64,000 nt of DNA from Lachnoclostridium sp. UBA1175 (GTDB lineage Bacteria; Bacillota; Clostridia; Lachnospirales; Lachnospiraceae). This document shows, one piece after another, positions 53,102-61,335 of this stretch. Location of the stretch: positions 1 to 64,000 of the forward strand of contig DBYX01000009.1 of the NCBI GenBank assembly GCA_002311665.1. Direction: 5' to 3'. Numbering within the stretch: position 1 is the first letter of the stretch; every line of letters starts with the position of its first letter. Both the position numbers and the translations under genes were made by a program. The notes under the pieces were generated by a model. That model saw only the letters and a program-made list of their open reading frames with translations. It did not search any database and was not told the origin of the DNA.

Positions 53102-55930
53102 TCAATAATACTCTACTAAACCTTCGGGTGCACCGATGACTGTCACATCACTATCCACAATACAAAAATACAGGTCAGGACAATTGCTCACATTCAGGCT
53201 CGAAATCTGATTTTTGTAACAAAACAATCCTCTCAGTTTCGTGTTTTTGCTCAGATTCAATGCGGATAAAGAATTGTAATAACAATACAGCTCGATCAGT
53301 TCGGTATTGGCTCTCACATCCAGTGATTTCAGATTGTTCCCTCCGCATTCCAATTCTTCCAGCGAGACACATTTGCTGACATTTAACGTTGTTAAGGCAC
53401 AGTCTTCACAGCACAATTTGGTCAATACTTTGTGCTCTCCCAATTTGAGCGATGTTAAGTTGCGGTTACTGTAACAATATACTTCGATCAATTTGAGATT
53501 ATTGCTCAGATCCAACTTTTCCAGATAATTGTCAGTACAACCCAGGTATTTCAGTTCGGTGTTATTGCTCAGATCCAGAGTGTTCAGGTAAGCGTAGGAA
53601 CATTCAAGTACCTCCAACGCAGTGTTATTGCTGAGATCCAGCGTGTGCAGTTTTGCACCCTCGCATAAAAGTTTCTTCAATGCCGTGCAGTTGCTCACAT
53701 CCAAACTATCCCGGAGCCAATAGGTTCTCGAATTCTCTTCCGTGTCGCCTTCAATAATCGTTGCAGAACAATCCAGCACCTCAAGATTCCTGCAATTGCT
53801 TACATCCAGATGCTCAACACCTTTCCATGAAAGTTCTTTGAGCATTTCAAACTGATTCACGTTCAGGCTGCCTAATTCGTTTTGTCCGTCCAAATACAGC
53901 CTTTCCAGTGAAGCGCATCCGTTTAAATTGAGTCGTTTGAGTTTTCCCCCCATATACCATCCTGCATCCACATAGAGGTTGTAATGCAATTCAGTAAGGT
54001 TCTTGTTGTTCCGCAGATCAAGTTCAGCCACCCCGCATCCGTCACAATAAAGTACCTCAAGCGCCTTATTGTTGCTCAGATCAAGTTCAGAAAGACTGTT
54101 TCCGTCGCAATACAGTATTCTCAATGCCGTGTTCTTCGACAGGTCCAATGTTTCGAGTTCGTTAGAGTAATCTCCTCCCAGACCGTATCCACGCACACAA
54201 CCGCAGTTCAGTTCTTCCAGCCGGGTGTTTTTGGAGACATCTATTCTTTCCATTCGATTGGCCGGACACACCAGTGTTTTCAGCATCGGGTTCCTGCTTA
54301 CGTCAATCTCACGTATTCCATGATTCCATTCAAATGAACCGCTGCATCTGAGCGTTTCGAGTTTCGGGTTAAATCTGACATCCAATGTGCTCAAATCGTT
54401 ATAGTCGCAGTTTAAGTACTTCAGCTCGGTATTACAACTGACATCCAAGGACTCAATGTAATTGACATATATCACAGGATCATGATTCTCATCCACAGCG
54501 ATATAGCCTTCATCATCGTAAACATAGGTCCCGCCGCAATCCAGGTATTCCAGCTTCGTAAAAAAGTTCAATCCGCTCAGGTCATGGATTTCCATTCCGT
54601 TTACTTCGATACGTTTTGCCTGTTGTAACTCGGTCGCGCTCAGCACACCGTTTTTGTCCTTATCGAAGTTCTTCGAAATATATCCGCGGAAGATCTCATC
54701 CGGAAAATAGTCTGCGGTCACCGGAATATCACGAAGGGTTACCTTTACAACATCGGAGACGCTCTTGTTGCCGTTTTCATCCGTTACGATACAACGGAAC
54801 CGGTACCCCTGATGAATGGTACGAACCTTTACGGATAATTTCGCGGTTTTGGCGCTGGCGGATGTCGAACTCTTCCAGGTCAACGAGTTCGGCGCCATCA
54901 TTTGCCACTGGTAAGTCAGAGTGCCTTTTCCGGTCGCTGCGATCGTGAACGAAGCCGTAGCGCCCTCGGCAACCGCTGCACTCTTGGGCTGAGTATCGAT
55001 CCTGGGCTTAACCGTCAGTGTTACCGCATCGGTCGTAACCTGAGCACTATTGCCGTCTGTCACAATACAGCGGATCTGATACCCGTTATGCCCTGTTTGC
55101 GTAGTAATACTGAATTTTGCTGTCTTGGCACTGGCGGCAGATGAGTTTTTCCACACCGTCGCATTCGGTGCCAACGTCTGCCATTGATACGAAAGAGGTG
55201 ATTTGCCGACAGCCGCAACGGAAAATGTCGCTGCAGAACCAAGCTCCGCGCCTGTATTTTTCGGCTGTGTCTTGATCGTCAACGGAAGCGTCAGCGTTGC
55301 CGCACCTGATGTTGTCTTGTTGCCGTTCCCGTCGGTCACAATACAGCGAAACTGATAACCGTGGTGTCCTGCCTGAACGACAATGTTGAATGTCGCTTTT
55401 TTTGCACTCGCGGCAGGAGAATCCTTCCACTCGGCTGCTCCGGGAGCCTTCGTCTGCCACTGATATTTCAACGTACTCTTTCCGGTTGCGGTCACCGTAA
55501 ATGTTGCCGTATTGCCGACTGCCTCGGTTATACTTTCCGGTTGCCCGGTAATCTTCGGCTTCACCGTAAGTTTGGCCGCACCGGAAGTCACTTTTGTTCC
55601 GCTCGCGTCCGTAATGACACAGCGGAATTTATAACCGTTGTGGCCTGCCTGTGCCGTGATCGTGAATGTCGCCTTCTTCGCGCTTGCCGATGAAGAATTC
55701 TTCCAGTCGGCAGTACCGGGAGCCAACGTCTGCCACTGATACTTCAAGCCGGTCCCGCTCGCAGTTACTTTGAAGGTAGCCGTATCGCCCACCAAAACCG
55801 TTGCACTCACCGGCTGTTCCGTGATCGTCACGGCTGCCGCCAGAGCCTCGGAAACAAGGCCGAACAAAAGCATACACATCACGGCGATCACTGTCGCGAA
55901 ACGCCTCCCTCTTCTCTTCATACTCATCAT
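53102..55930 (-). CDS. Secreted Ig-like and leucine-rich-repeat protein
   Basis: 942 aa. Signal peptide (~1-32), four similar Ig-like domains of ~92 residues (each with a YQWQ core and RCVITD/RCIVTD-type end; ~33-400), an EF-hand/dockerin-like loop (DKDKNGVLSATEL, ~425), then roughly 20 short leucine-rich repeats (LDLSNNTALEVLEC type) to the end. No sortase motif, transmembrane anchor or SH3 domain, so it may be free or held by partners. Repeat architecture suggests adhesion or substrate binding. The LRR half has a lower-GC, TTG/ATT-rich look than its neighbours, which hints at a separate history. AGGAGG precedes the ATG. No clear promoter; it may be read through from the EF-G gene. Confidence 0.85.
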   Translation of the reverse strand: MMSMKRRGRRFATVIAVMCMLLFGLVSEALAAAVTITEQPVSATVLVGDTATFKVTASGTGLKYQWQTLAPGTADWKNSSSASAKKATFTITAQAGHNGYKFRCVITDASGTKVTSGAAKLTVKPKITGQPESITEAVGNTATFTVTATGKSTLKYQWQTKAPGAAEWKDSPAASAKKATFNIVVQAGHHGYQFRCIVTDGNGNKTTSGAATLTLPLTIKTQPKNTGAELGSAATFSVAAVGKSPLSYQWQTLAPNATVWKNSSAASAKTAKFSITTQTGHNGYQIRCIVTDGNSAQVTTDAVTLTVKPRIDTQPKSAAVAEGATASFTIAATGKGTLTYQWQMMAPNSLTWKSSTSASAKTAKLSVKVRTIHQGYRFRCIVTDENGNKSVSDVVKVTLRDIPVTADYFPDEIFRGYISKNFDKDKNGVLSATELQQAKRIEVNGMEIHDLSGLNFFTKLEYLDCGGTYVYDDEGYIAVDENHDPVIYVNYIESLDVSCNTELKYLNCDYNDLSTLDVRFNPKLETLRCSGSFEWNHGIREIDVSRNPMLKTLVCPANRMERIDVSKNTRLEELNCGCVRGYGLGGDYSNELETLDLSKNTALRILYCDGNSLSELDLSNNKALEVLYCDGCGVAELDLRNNKNLTELHYNLYVDAGWYMGGKLKRLNLNGCASLERLYLDGQNELGSLNVNQFEMLKELSWKGVEHLDVSNCRNLEVLDCSATIIEGDTEENSRTYWLRDSLDVSNCTALKKLLCEGAKLHTLDLSNNTALEVLECSYAYLNTLDLSNNTELKYLGCTDNYLEKLDLSNNLKLIEVYCYSNRNLTSLKLGEHKVLTKLCCEDCALTTLNVSKCVSLEELECGGNNLKSLDVRANTELIELYCYYNSLSALNLSKNTKLRGLFCYKNQISSLNVSNCPDLYFCIVDSDVTVIGAPEGLVEYY

Positions 55931-55973
55931 AACACCTCCTGAATCCTGCTCCGCATAAACTCCTTAGAAAGAA

Positions 55974-55997
55974 GGGAACTGCCCGCAGGCAGTTCCC
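55974..55997 (-). terminator. Terminator or leader hairpin after the EF-G paralogue
   Basis: GGGAACTGCC/GGCAGTTCCC stem followed by TTCTTTCT on the minus strand. The Ig/LRR gene starts about 45 bp further on. Confidence 0.65.
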
Positions 55998-56055
55998 CTA
56001 AGTATCAGCTTTTCAAACTATGCATAACGGGTTCCCGGGGAGCTCCGTCGAGGGA

Positions 56056-58143
56056 TTACTCCTCGTCCTCAACCTTCTCGGCCTCATCGATCACCTTCGC
56101 CTGAACATCCGAAGGAGCCGGCTCGTATCTTGCGAACTCGTAAGAGTAGTCACCGATACCGCCCGTCATGGAACGAAGATCGGTGGAGTAACCGTACAGC
56201 TCGGACATCGGGATGTCCGCGATGATCTCCTGCTTGCCGCCCGCGATCGGGTTCATACCGAGCACACGGCCGCGGCGCTTGCTGAGATCACCCATGATAT
56301 CGCCGGTGAACTTGTCCGGAACGACAACCTTCATCGAAGCGATCGGCTCAAGAATGATCGGGGTAGCATCCATGATACCTGCCTTGAATGCCTTGCGGGC
56401 TGCAAGCTTGAATGCCATTTCGTTCGAGTCTACCGGATGGTAGGAACCGTCGATCAGCGTTGCCTTGATACCGACTACCGGATAACCTGCAAGAGGACCT
56501 GCAAGAACGCTCTCCTGCACACCCTTCTCAACCGCCGGGAAGAAGTTACGCGGCACGGAACCGCCGAAGATCTTCTCCTCGAAGATGTACGGGGTCTCAA
56601 GATCGCCCGAAGGCTCGAACGTCATGATAACGTCACCGAACTGGCCGGCACCGCCGGACTGCTTCTTGTGACGGCCCTGAACCTGAACCTTCTTGCGGAT
56701 CGTCTCGCGGTAAGCCACCTTCGGTTTCGAGATGATCACCTCCACCTTGTAGCGGGACAGAAGCTTGCTCACGGTCACCTCGAGCTGCTGCTCGCCGATG
56801 CCGTACAGAAGCGACTGGCGGTTCTCCTTATCGTTGACGGTCTTGAGGGTCTTGTCCTCCTCCATCAGCTTCGCGAGAGCCTGCGAGATCTTATCGTCGT
56901 CGCCCTTGTTCTTCGCCTCGTAGCGCACGTAGGTGTACGGTACGGACATCTTGATCGGATCATAGATGATCGGGTTCGCCTTCGTCGAGAGCGTGTCACC
57001 GGTCTGCGTGTCGGAAAGCTTGCCGATCGCGCCGATATCGCCTGCGTACAGCTCCTTGACCTCGATCTGCTCCTTGCCCCGGAGCACATACAGACGGGAC
57101 AGTTTTTCCTCGGTGCCCTTGTTTGCGTTATAGATCACGGAATCGGACTTCAACACGCCGGAGCAAACCTTGATGAGGGAGAACTTACCGATGAACGGAT
57201 CTGCGATCGTCTTGAACACGCGTGCGGAGAATTCCTTGTTCGCATCGTAGTCTGCGAAGAACGTCGTCTCGGTCTTCTGGCTCATACCGGTGATGACATT
57301 CTTGTTCGGCGACGGGAAATACTTGTCGATCGCCTGAAGGAGCGCGAACGTACCTCTCGCCTGAATGCCGGAACCGCACAGCACGGGGATCATATCGCAG
57401 GACGCAACGCCGGAGCGGATCGCGTTCTCGATCTCAACCATCGTGAACTCCTCGCCCTCGAAGAACTTGTTCATAAGATCTTCGCTCGTCTCCGCGATGG
57501 ACTCCATCAGGGCGTCGCGGTAAGCGTTCGTGTATTCCATGCAGTAGTCGGGGATATCACCGTCGACATACTCACCGAGATTGTTGGAGAAGCGGCGGCC
57601 CGCCTTCTTCACAACGTTGACGAAGCCGATGAACTTCTCGTTCTCGCGGATCGGGGTGTGGAACGGAGCGATACGGTTGCCGTAATCCTCCTTCAGAGCC
57701 TCGACTACATTGCGGAACGAAGCGTTGTCATCGTCCATATCAGTAACGAAGATCATGCGGGGCAGCTTGAATCGCTCGCAGATCTCCCACGCCTTCTTCG
57801 TGCCGACTTCGATGCCGGCCTTGCCGGAAACCACGATCACCGCTGCGTCGGCAGCGCTGACAGCTTCCTCAACCTCACCAACAAAATCGAAATAACCCGG
57901 GGTGTCCAGGAAATTAATCTTCGTATCTTCCCAGAGGATCGGCACCAGCGTCGTGCTGATGGAGAAGAGTCTCTTCTGCTCTTCCTTGTCGTAATCGCTG
58001 ATGGTGTTACCCTCTTCCACACGGCCCATACGCTTGGTAATGCCGGTCGTATATGCCATGGCTTCCACGAGAGTCGTCTTTCCGCACCCGCCATGTCCAA
58101 GGATGGCAACGTTGCGGATCTTCTCGTACTTGTACGTCTGCAT
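56056..58143 (-). CDS. EF-G paralogue (FusA2-like)
   Basis: 695 aa with all five EF-G domains. The P loop is GHGGCGKTT rather than AHIDAGKTT; switch II DTPGYFDF is intact; the usual NKMD guanine motif reads VTDMDDDNASF. I recall these departures as shared by a clostridial EF-G-like family, so they are probably a family trait. The role is unsettled: translocation, recycling or stress translation are candidates. The ATG at 58143 follows GGAGG. The C terminus is acidic (AEKVEDEE). A separate fusA would be expected elsewhere in the genome. Confidence 0.88.
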   Translation of the reverse strand: MQTYKYEKIRNVAILGHGGCGKTTLVEAMAYTTGITKRMGRVEEGNTISDYDKEEQKRLFSISTTLVPILWEDTKINFLDTPGYFDFVGEVEEAVSAADAAVIVVSGKAGIEVGTKKAWEICERFKLPRMIFVTDMDDDNASFRNVVEALKEDYGNRIAPFHTPIRENEKFIGFVNVVKKAGRRFSNNLGEYVDGDIPDYCMEYTNAYRDALMESIAETSEDLMNKFFEGEEFTMVEIENAIRSGVASCDMIPVLCGSGIQARGTFALLQAIDKYFPSPNKNVITGMSQKTETTFFADYDANKEFSARVFKTIADPFIGKFSLIKVCSGVLKSDSVIYNANKGTEEKLSRLYVLRGKEQIEVKELYAGDIGAIGKLSDTQTGDTLSTKANPIIYDPIKMSVPYTYVRYEAKNKGDDDKISQALAKLMEEDKTLKTVNDKENRQSLLYGIGEQQLEVTVSKLLSRYKVEVIISKPKVAYRETIRKKVQVQGRHKKQSGGAGQFGDVIMTFEPSGDLETPYIFEEKIFGGSVPRNFFPAVEKGVQESVLAGPLAGYPVVGIKATLIDGSYHPVDSNEMAFKLAARKAFKAGIMDATPIILEPIASMKVVVPDKFTGDIMGDLSKRRGRVLGMNPIAGGKQEIIADIPMSELYGYSTDLRSMTGGIGDYSYEFARYEPAPSDVQAKVIDEAEKVEDEE

Positions 58144-58247
58144 GTTTGTAATCCTCCAATACTTGTAATGTTCGCGTCGCGACCGCTCGGATCCGGGCGC
58201 CGGAAGCTTCCCCTTCTCCCAACTCTTCGGACGTGAACCGTATGTTG

Positions 58248-58276
58248 ATTTTACCAATTTTCCGCGTAATAATCAA
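58248..58276 (-). promoter_or_regulatory. Promoter of the EF-G paralogue
   Basis: TTGATT (58271-58276), 17 bp, TAAAAT (58248-58253) on the minus strand. Confidence 0.65.
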
Positions 58277-58325
58277 TTCTTTTTTGTGTGTTTTTGCAAG
58301 TTTTTTGCCCTGTATCGAAAGAAAA

Positions 58326-58359
58326 GGCGACCGCCGGGCACATCGCGCCGGCAGCCGCC
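58326..58359 (-). terminator. Terminator of the DUF885 gene
   Basis: Imperfect GC-rich stem (GGCG-n-C-n-GCCGG type) followed by TTTTCTTTC on the minus strand, 30 bp past the stop at 58390. Confidence 0.6.
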
Positions 58360-58389
58360 GTATGGTTTATGTCAGTTTCGCGGAAAATC

Positions 58390-60426
58390 CTACTTCGGTT
58401 CCCCGTCAAAACCCAGGTGCTTGCACAGAACATCCATGCTGGCCGGGCCGACCTCGAGGAACGCCTGATACGCCTCCTTCTCGGTCTTTCCCGTAGCAAC
58501 AAGCGCATTGATAATGTCTAAGCACTGGAAGTGGCTGTAGGTGTACGGCAGATACACTCCGGGGTCCGACACAACGGCGCCGTACACCAGACTCGCCAGG
58601 GATGCGCCGTTGATGAGCATCGTCGTCTTGAGATAGTCGGCGACCTGCTTCTTATCCCAGTTATAATAGTTCACGCCGATGTCGCAGATGGCAACGACGG
58701 TGTTGGTGTATGTGTAGTCAAAATCAAACAGGAACGCGACCGCATCATCTTCGCAAGCCCATTTGTAAGCATTCTTGCCCATCATCGTAGCCCAGCCCTC
58801 GGCGTAGCCGACATAGCTGAGCACAGCATTGATCGGGTGATATCCCTCCGTGCTCAGGAAATACTCATCCTGATACAGATGTCCCGGATATCCCTCGTGT
58901 GCGAGCGTCGAGAAGAGAGAGACACTGTTCTGTCCGCTCTTCGGATTCACACGGATGATCTTGCGGTCCACGCAGTCAACCTGCGGCGACAGGTAATACG
59001 CGAGCACGCTGCTGACGCACAACTCATCCGGCAGTTTTGACACCGTGTATGTCGTCTTGCGGATTGCCGGATACTCCTGCTCCGTAAATCTCATCAGACG
59101 TTTCAGGATCGTGTCAAAGTCGCGCGTGTCGTATTTCGCGGACTGATAGCGCTTGAGGATCGTGACATCCGCCAGATACCACGCTCTGTATTCGCCGACC
59201 ATCTCCTCCGACTTTCTGATCAGGTAGTCGTACATTTCATCGACGGTGAGGTTCGATCCCGTTTTGCTCTGCGCCAGGAAAGCATAGTAATTCGCGCCGC
59301 CCTCTTTCGACGCAAGTCCCTTCACGTCGGTGACGTAACCCTGCAGTGAATAGACATTCTCATACATTGCCTCCGCCGCGGGAACGAGCTTCTTGCTGAC
59401 CGTATCAGCCACCAGCGATGTGTACCTGCTGACGGTGTCAGCATCAAAGCCGGCAACCTCCGCGTTGGCACGGAACGCCGCCACGATGACATTGTCCCTG
59501 TCTTCGCGCAGCGTGTCGATGTTTTCGAGCGTGGTGTCAAACATATCCTGCGTCGGATATGCACCGTTCTCGCAGAGTTTCTTCATCAGAGCGTACAGGG
59601 AATCGAGATAGTCCGCCGTCGCCTCGATATCCTTGATATAATCGTCCAGGTCTTTCTTCTCGACAAGCGGGTACTCCGTGAGCGCGGTGAGCAGGTTCGA
59701 CAGCGAGTTGGATGCCTCCGCCATAAGGTAGTTGTTGACCGATTTGATGTCGATATCCTTATAGCGCTCAGAGAGATCCAGCTCATACACGATGCGGTCG
59801 TAGTTGACCTGCTGTGCCTTCGTGAGGTGCTCGTACGTAAAATCCGCCAGCGGCGCGCAGGCTTCCTTGAACTCACGGTAGCTCTTCTGAATATCAAACT
59901 CCTCGTCCTTCAGTTCGTACTTCGTCTTGATCCCGTACTTCTCGGGGTGTTCGAGCGTAAAATGAACCGTCAGGTTGTCCGTCCCGAGCAGGAACACGAA
60001 CACGTCGTCCAGAAACTTGTCAAATGCCGCCTGCTCCTCCTCGATCGTCTCGAACTTGTTGTCCTTCGGGGTGGGCGTGGGCGTTCCCGGCACCGGCGTC
60101 ACTTCGCCGGTCGGAACAGGCGTCACTTCCCCTGTCGGCGTCGGCACCTCGGGCGTCGGCGTAGCCGGAATCTCCGTCGGTGTCACCGGGATCTCCGTAG
60201 GTGTCACGGGAATCTCCGTCGGCGTCACTTCACCCGTCGGTTCCGCCGTCGGTGTAACCTCTCCCGGCGTCACTTCGCCTGTCGGCGTAACCTCCGCAGT
60301 CGGCGTCACGCCGTACCCGTCGCTCCTTGCACGACGCTCCTCGATCCCGTCCGCGCAACCGGTCAGCAGGATCAGCACAAGTGCGATGCACAATATCTTT
60401 TGCAGCCAATGATTCCTCTTGAACAT
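58390..60426 (-). CDS. DUF885 family lipoprotein, likely zinc metallopeptidase
   Basis: 678 aa. Lipoprotein signal with lipobox LLTGC, a long Thr-Pro/Glu-Val linker (~37-122), then a DUF885 domain. The hallmark HEGYPGHLYQ is a gluzincin-like metal motif, with a later Glu in GYAEGWATM. DUF885 proteins resemble carboxypeptidase-like metallopeptidases; few have been characterised. It acts on the outer face of the membrane. Its promoter is back-to-back with that of the XRE regulator, so regulation by that protein is possible. Confidence 0.88.
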   Translation of the reverse strand: MFKRNHWLQKILCIALVLILLTGCADGIEERRARSDGYGVTPTAEVTPTGEVTPGEVTPTAEPTGEVTPTEIPVTPTEIPVTPTEIPATPTPEVPTPTGEVTPVPTGEVTPVPGTPTPTPKDNKFETIEEEQAAFDKFLDDVFVFLLGTDNLTVHFTLEHPEKYGIKTKYELKDEEFDIQKSYREFKEACAPLADFTYEHLTKAQQVNYDRIVYELDLSERYKDIDIKSVNNYLMAEASNSLSNLLTALTEYPLVEKKDLDDYIKDIEATADYLDSLYALMKKLCENGAYPTQDMFDTTLENIDTLREDRDNVIVAAFRANAEVAGFDADTVSRYTSLVADTVSKKLVPAAEAMYENVYSLQGYVTDVKGLASKEGGANYYAFLAQSKTGSNLTVDEMYDYLIRKSEEMVGEYRAWYLADVTILKRYQSAKYDTRDFDTILKRLMRFTEQEYPAIRKTTYTVSKLPDELCVSSVLAYYLSPQVDCVDRKIIRVNPKSGQNSVSLFSTLAHEGYPGHLYQDEYFLSTEGYHPINAVLSYVGYAEGWATMMGKNAYKWACEDDAVAFLFDFDYTYTNTVVAICDIGVNYYNWDKKQVADYLKTTMLINGASLASLVYGAVVSDPGVYLPYTYSHFQCLDIINALVATGKTEKEAYQAFLEVGPASMDVLCKHLGFDGEPK

Positions 60427-60542
60427 TATGATAAAACCTTTAAACCTTTCCCGACTCCGGATTGACCGTCCCCACGAGAGTCGTGCGCCGTCATTGGATC
60501 CGCGCTGTCACACAGCGCAAAATACGGTCGGCTTATGCAACA

Positions 60543-60571
60543 ATTATATGAAAATCCGTCAAAATTGGCAA
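60543..60571 (-). promoter_or_regulatory. Promoter of the DUF885 gene
   Basis: TTGCCA (60566-60571), 17 bp, TATAAT (60543-60548) on the minus strand, divergent from the XRE promoter 33 bp away. Confidence 0.75.
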
Positions 60572-60603
60572 CGAAAATATTACAAAACTTTCACATTTAC
60601 CTA

Positions 60604-60632
60604 TTGCATTTTTCGTAAATATCTGTTACAAT
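60604..60632 (+). promoter_or_regulatory. Promoter of the XRE regulator
   Basis: TTGCAT (60604-60609), 17 bp, TACAAT (60627-60632). Confidence 0.75.
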
Positions 60633-60665
60633 CCAATTGGTTGTAAACCAAGTTTACGAGTTTAC
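60633..60665. promoter_or_regulatory. Nested palindromes, candidate XRE operator
   Basis: Directly after the -10: CCAATTGG (60633-60640), TTGGTT-gta-AACCAA (60637-60651) and GTAAAC-caa-GTTTAC (60643-60657), with a further GTTTAC at 60660-60665. Overlapping dyads at the start site are typical of an autoregulated HTH operator. Confidence 0.55.
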
Positions 60666-60697
60666 GGACAGCCAATTTTACGGATAAGGAGGAATTT

Positions 60698-61231
60698 ATG
60701 GATAGATCCGAAATCGGTCACATTATCAAGGAAGCCCGCCTGGCCAAGAAGATGACGCAGAGCCAGGTCGTCGGAGATTTTATTACGCGCAATATGCTTT
60801 CCCAGATCGAGAGCGGCACCGCCGTACCGTCGATCAAGACACTCGAATACCTTTCGAAGAAACTGGACATTTCCATTCATCTTTTAACGCCCGAAGAGAG
60901 AAGACTTTCCATCACGGAAAATGAGGGGGACTCCGTTCCGCTTCGGAAAGCCAAGGAGCTCTACCGCTCCGGCGATTACCGCTCGGCTGCATCCACCGTC
61001 AAGGCGCTTCTCGTTCCCGAGAATCTGTTCTACGACGAGGCCTGCGCCGTGTACACGATGAGCTGCCTTGCTCACGCCAAGGAGATCGGCGTTCCGGCAT
61101 CGGAAGTCAGCTCCTACGCGAAGGAGGCGATGTTCTACGCGGACAAGGGATTCTACTCCTGCCGCGAGTGGAAGGTTGAAGCCTGCTGCCTTGTGGAGAG
61201 CGCACAGACCGGCGGCAACGACAAGGACTGA
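60698..61231 (+). CDS. XRE-family transcriptional regulator with helical C-terminal domain
   Basis: 177 aa. An HTH_3 domain at ~6-60 (LAKKMTQSQVVGD, NMLSQIESGTAVPSIKTLE), then a ~110-residue helical region (AKELYRSGDYRSAASTV) that looks TPR-like. AAGGAGG lies 6 nt before the ATG. Regulators of this build often respond to a peptide or protein through the C-terminal repeat; no candidate peptide gene is seen beside it. Likely targets are itself and the divergent DUF885 gene. Confidence 0.85.
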   Translation: MDRSEIGHIIKEARLAKKMTQSQVVGDFITRNMLSQIESGTAVPSIKTLEYLSKKLDISIHLLTPEERRLSITENEGDSVPLRKAKELYRSGDYRSAASTVKALLVPENLFYDEACAVYTMSCLAHAKEIGVPASEVSSYAKEAMFYADKGFYSCREWKVEACCLVESAQTGGNDKD

Positions 61232-61260
61232 CGCCCGTCGTATCACCTGATAACTGAGAC

Positions 61261-61306
61261 AAAGTAAACAAAGGGGAAGCCTTTCGGCAACCCCTTTGTT
61301 TACTTT
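61261..61306. terminator. Bidirectional terminator between XRE and thrS
   Basis: A perfect 16-bp stem (AAAGTAAACAAAGGGG and its complement) with a 14-nt loop. It works for both convergent genes. Confidence 0.9.
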
Positions 61307-61335
61307 GTTCTGTTATTATCCGATTCGGATCCGGA

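Noticed and set aside
56020..58236. A 738-codon plus-strand frame opposite the EF-G paralogue
   Set aside because: Antisense shadow of a complete EF-G gene; no promoter or ribosome site.
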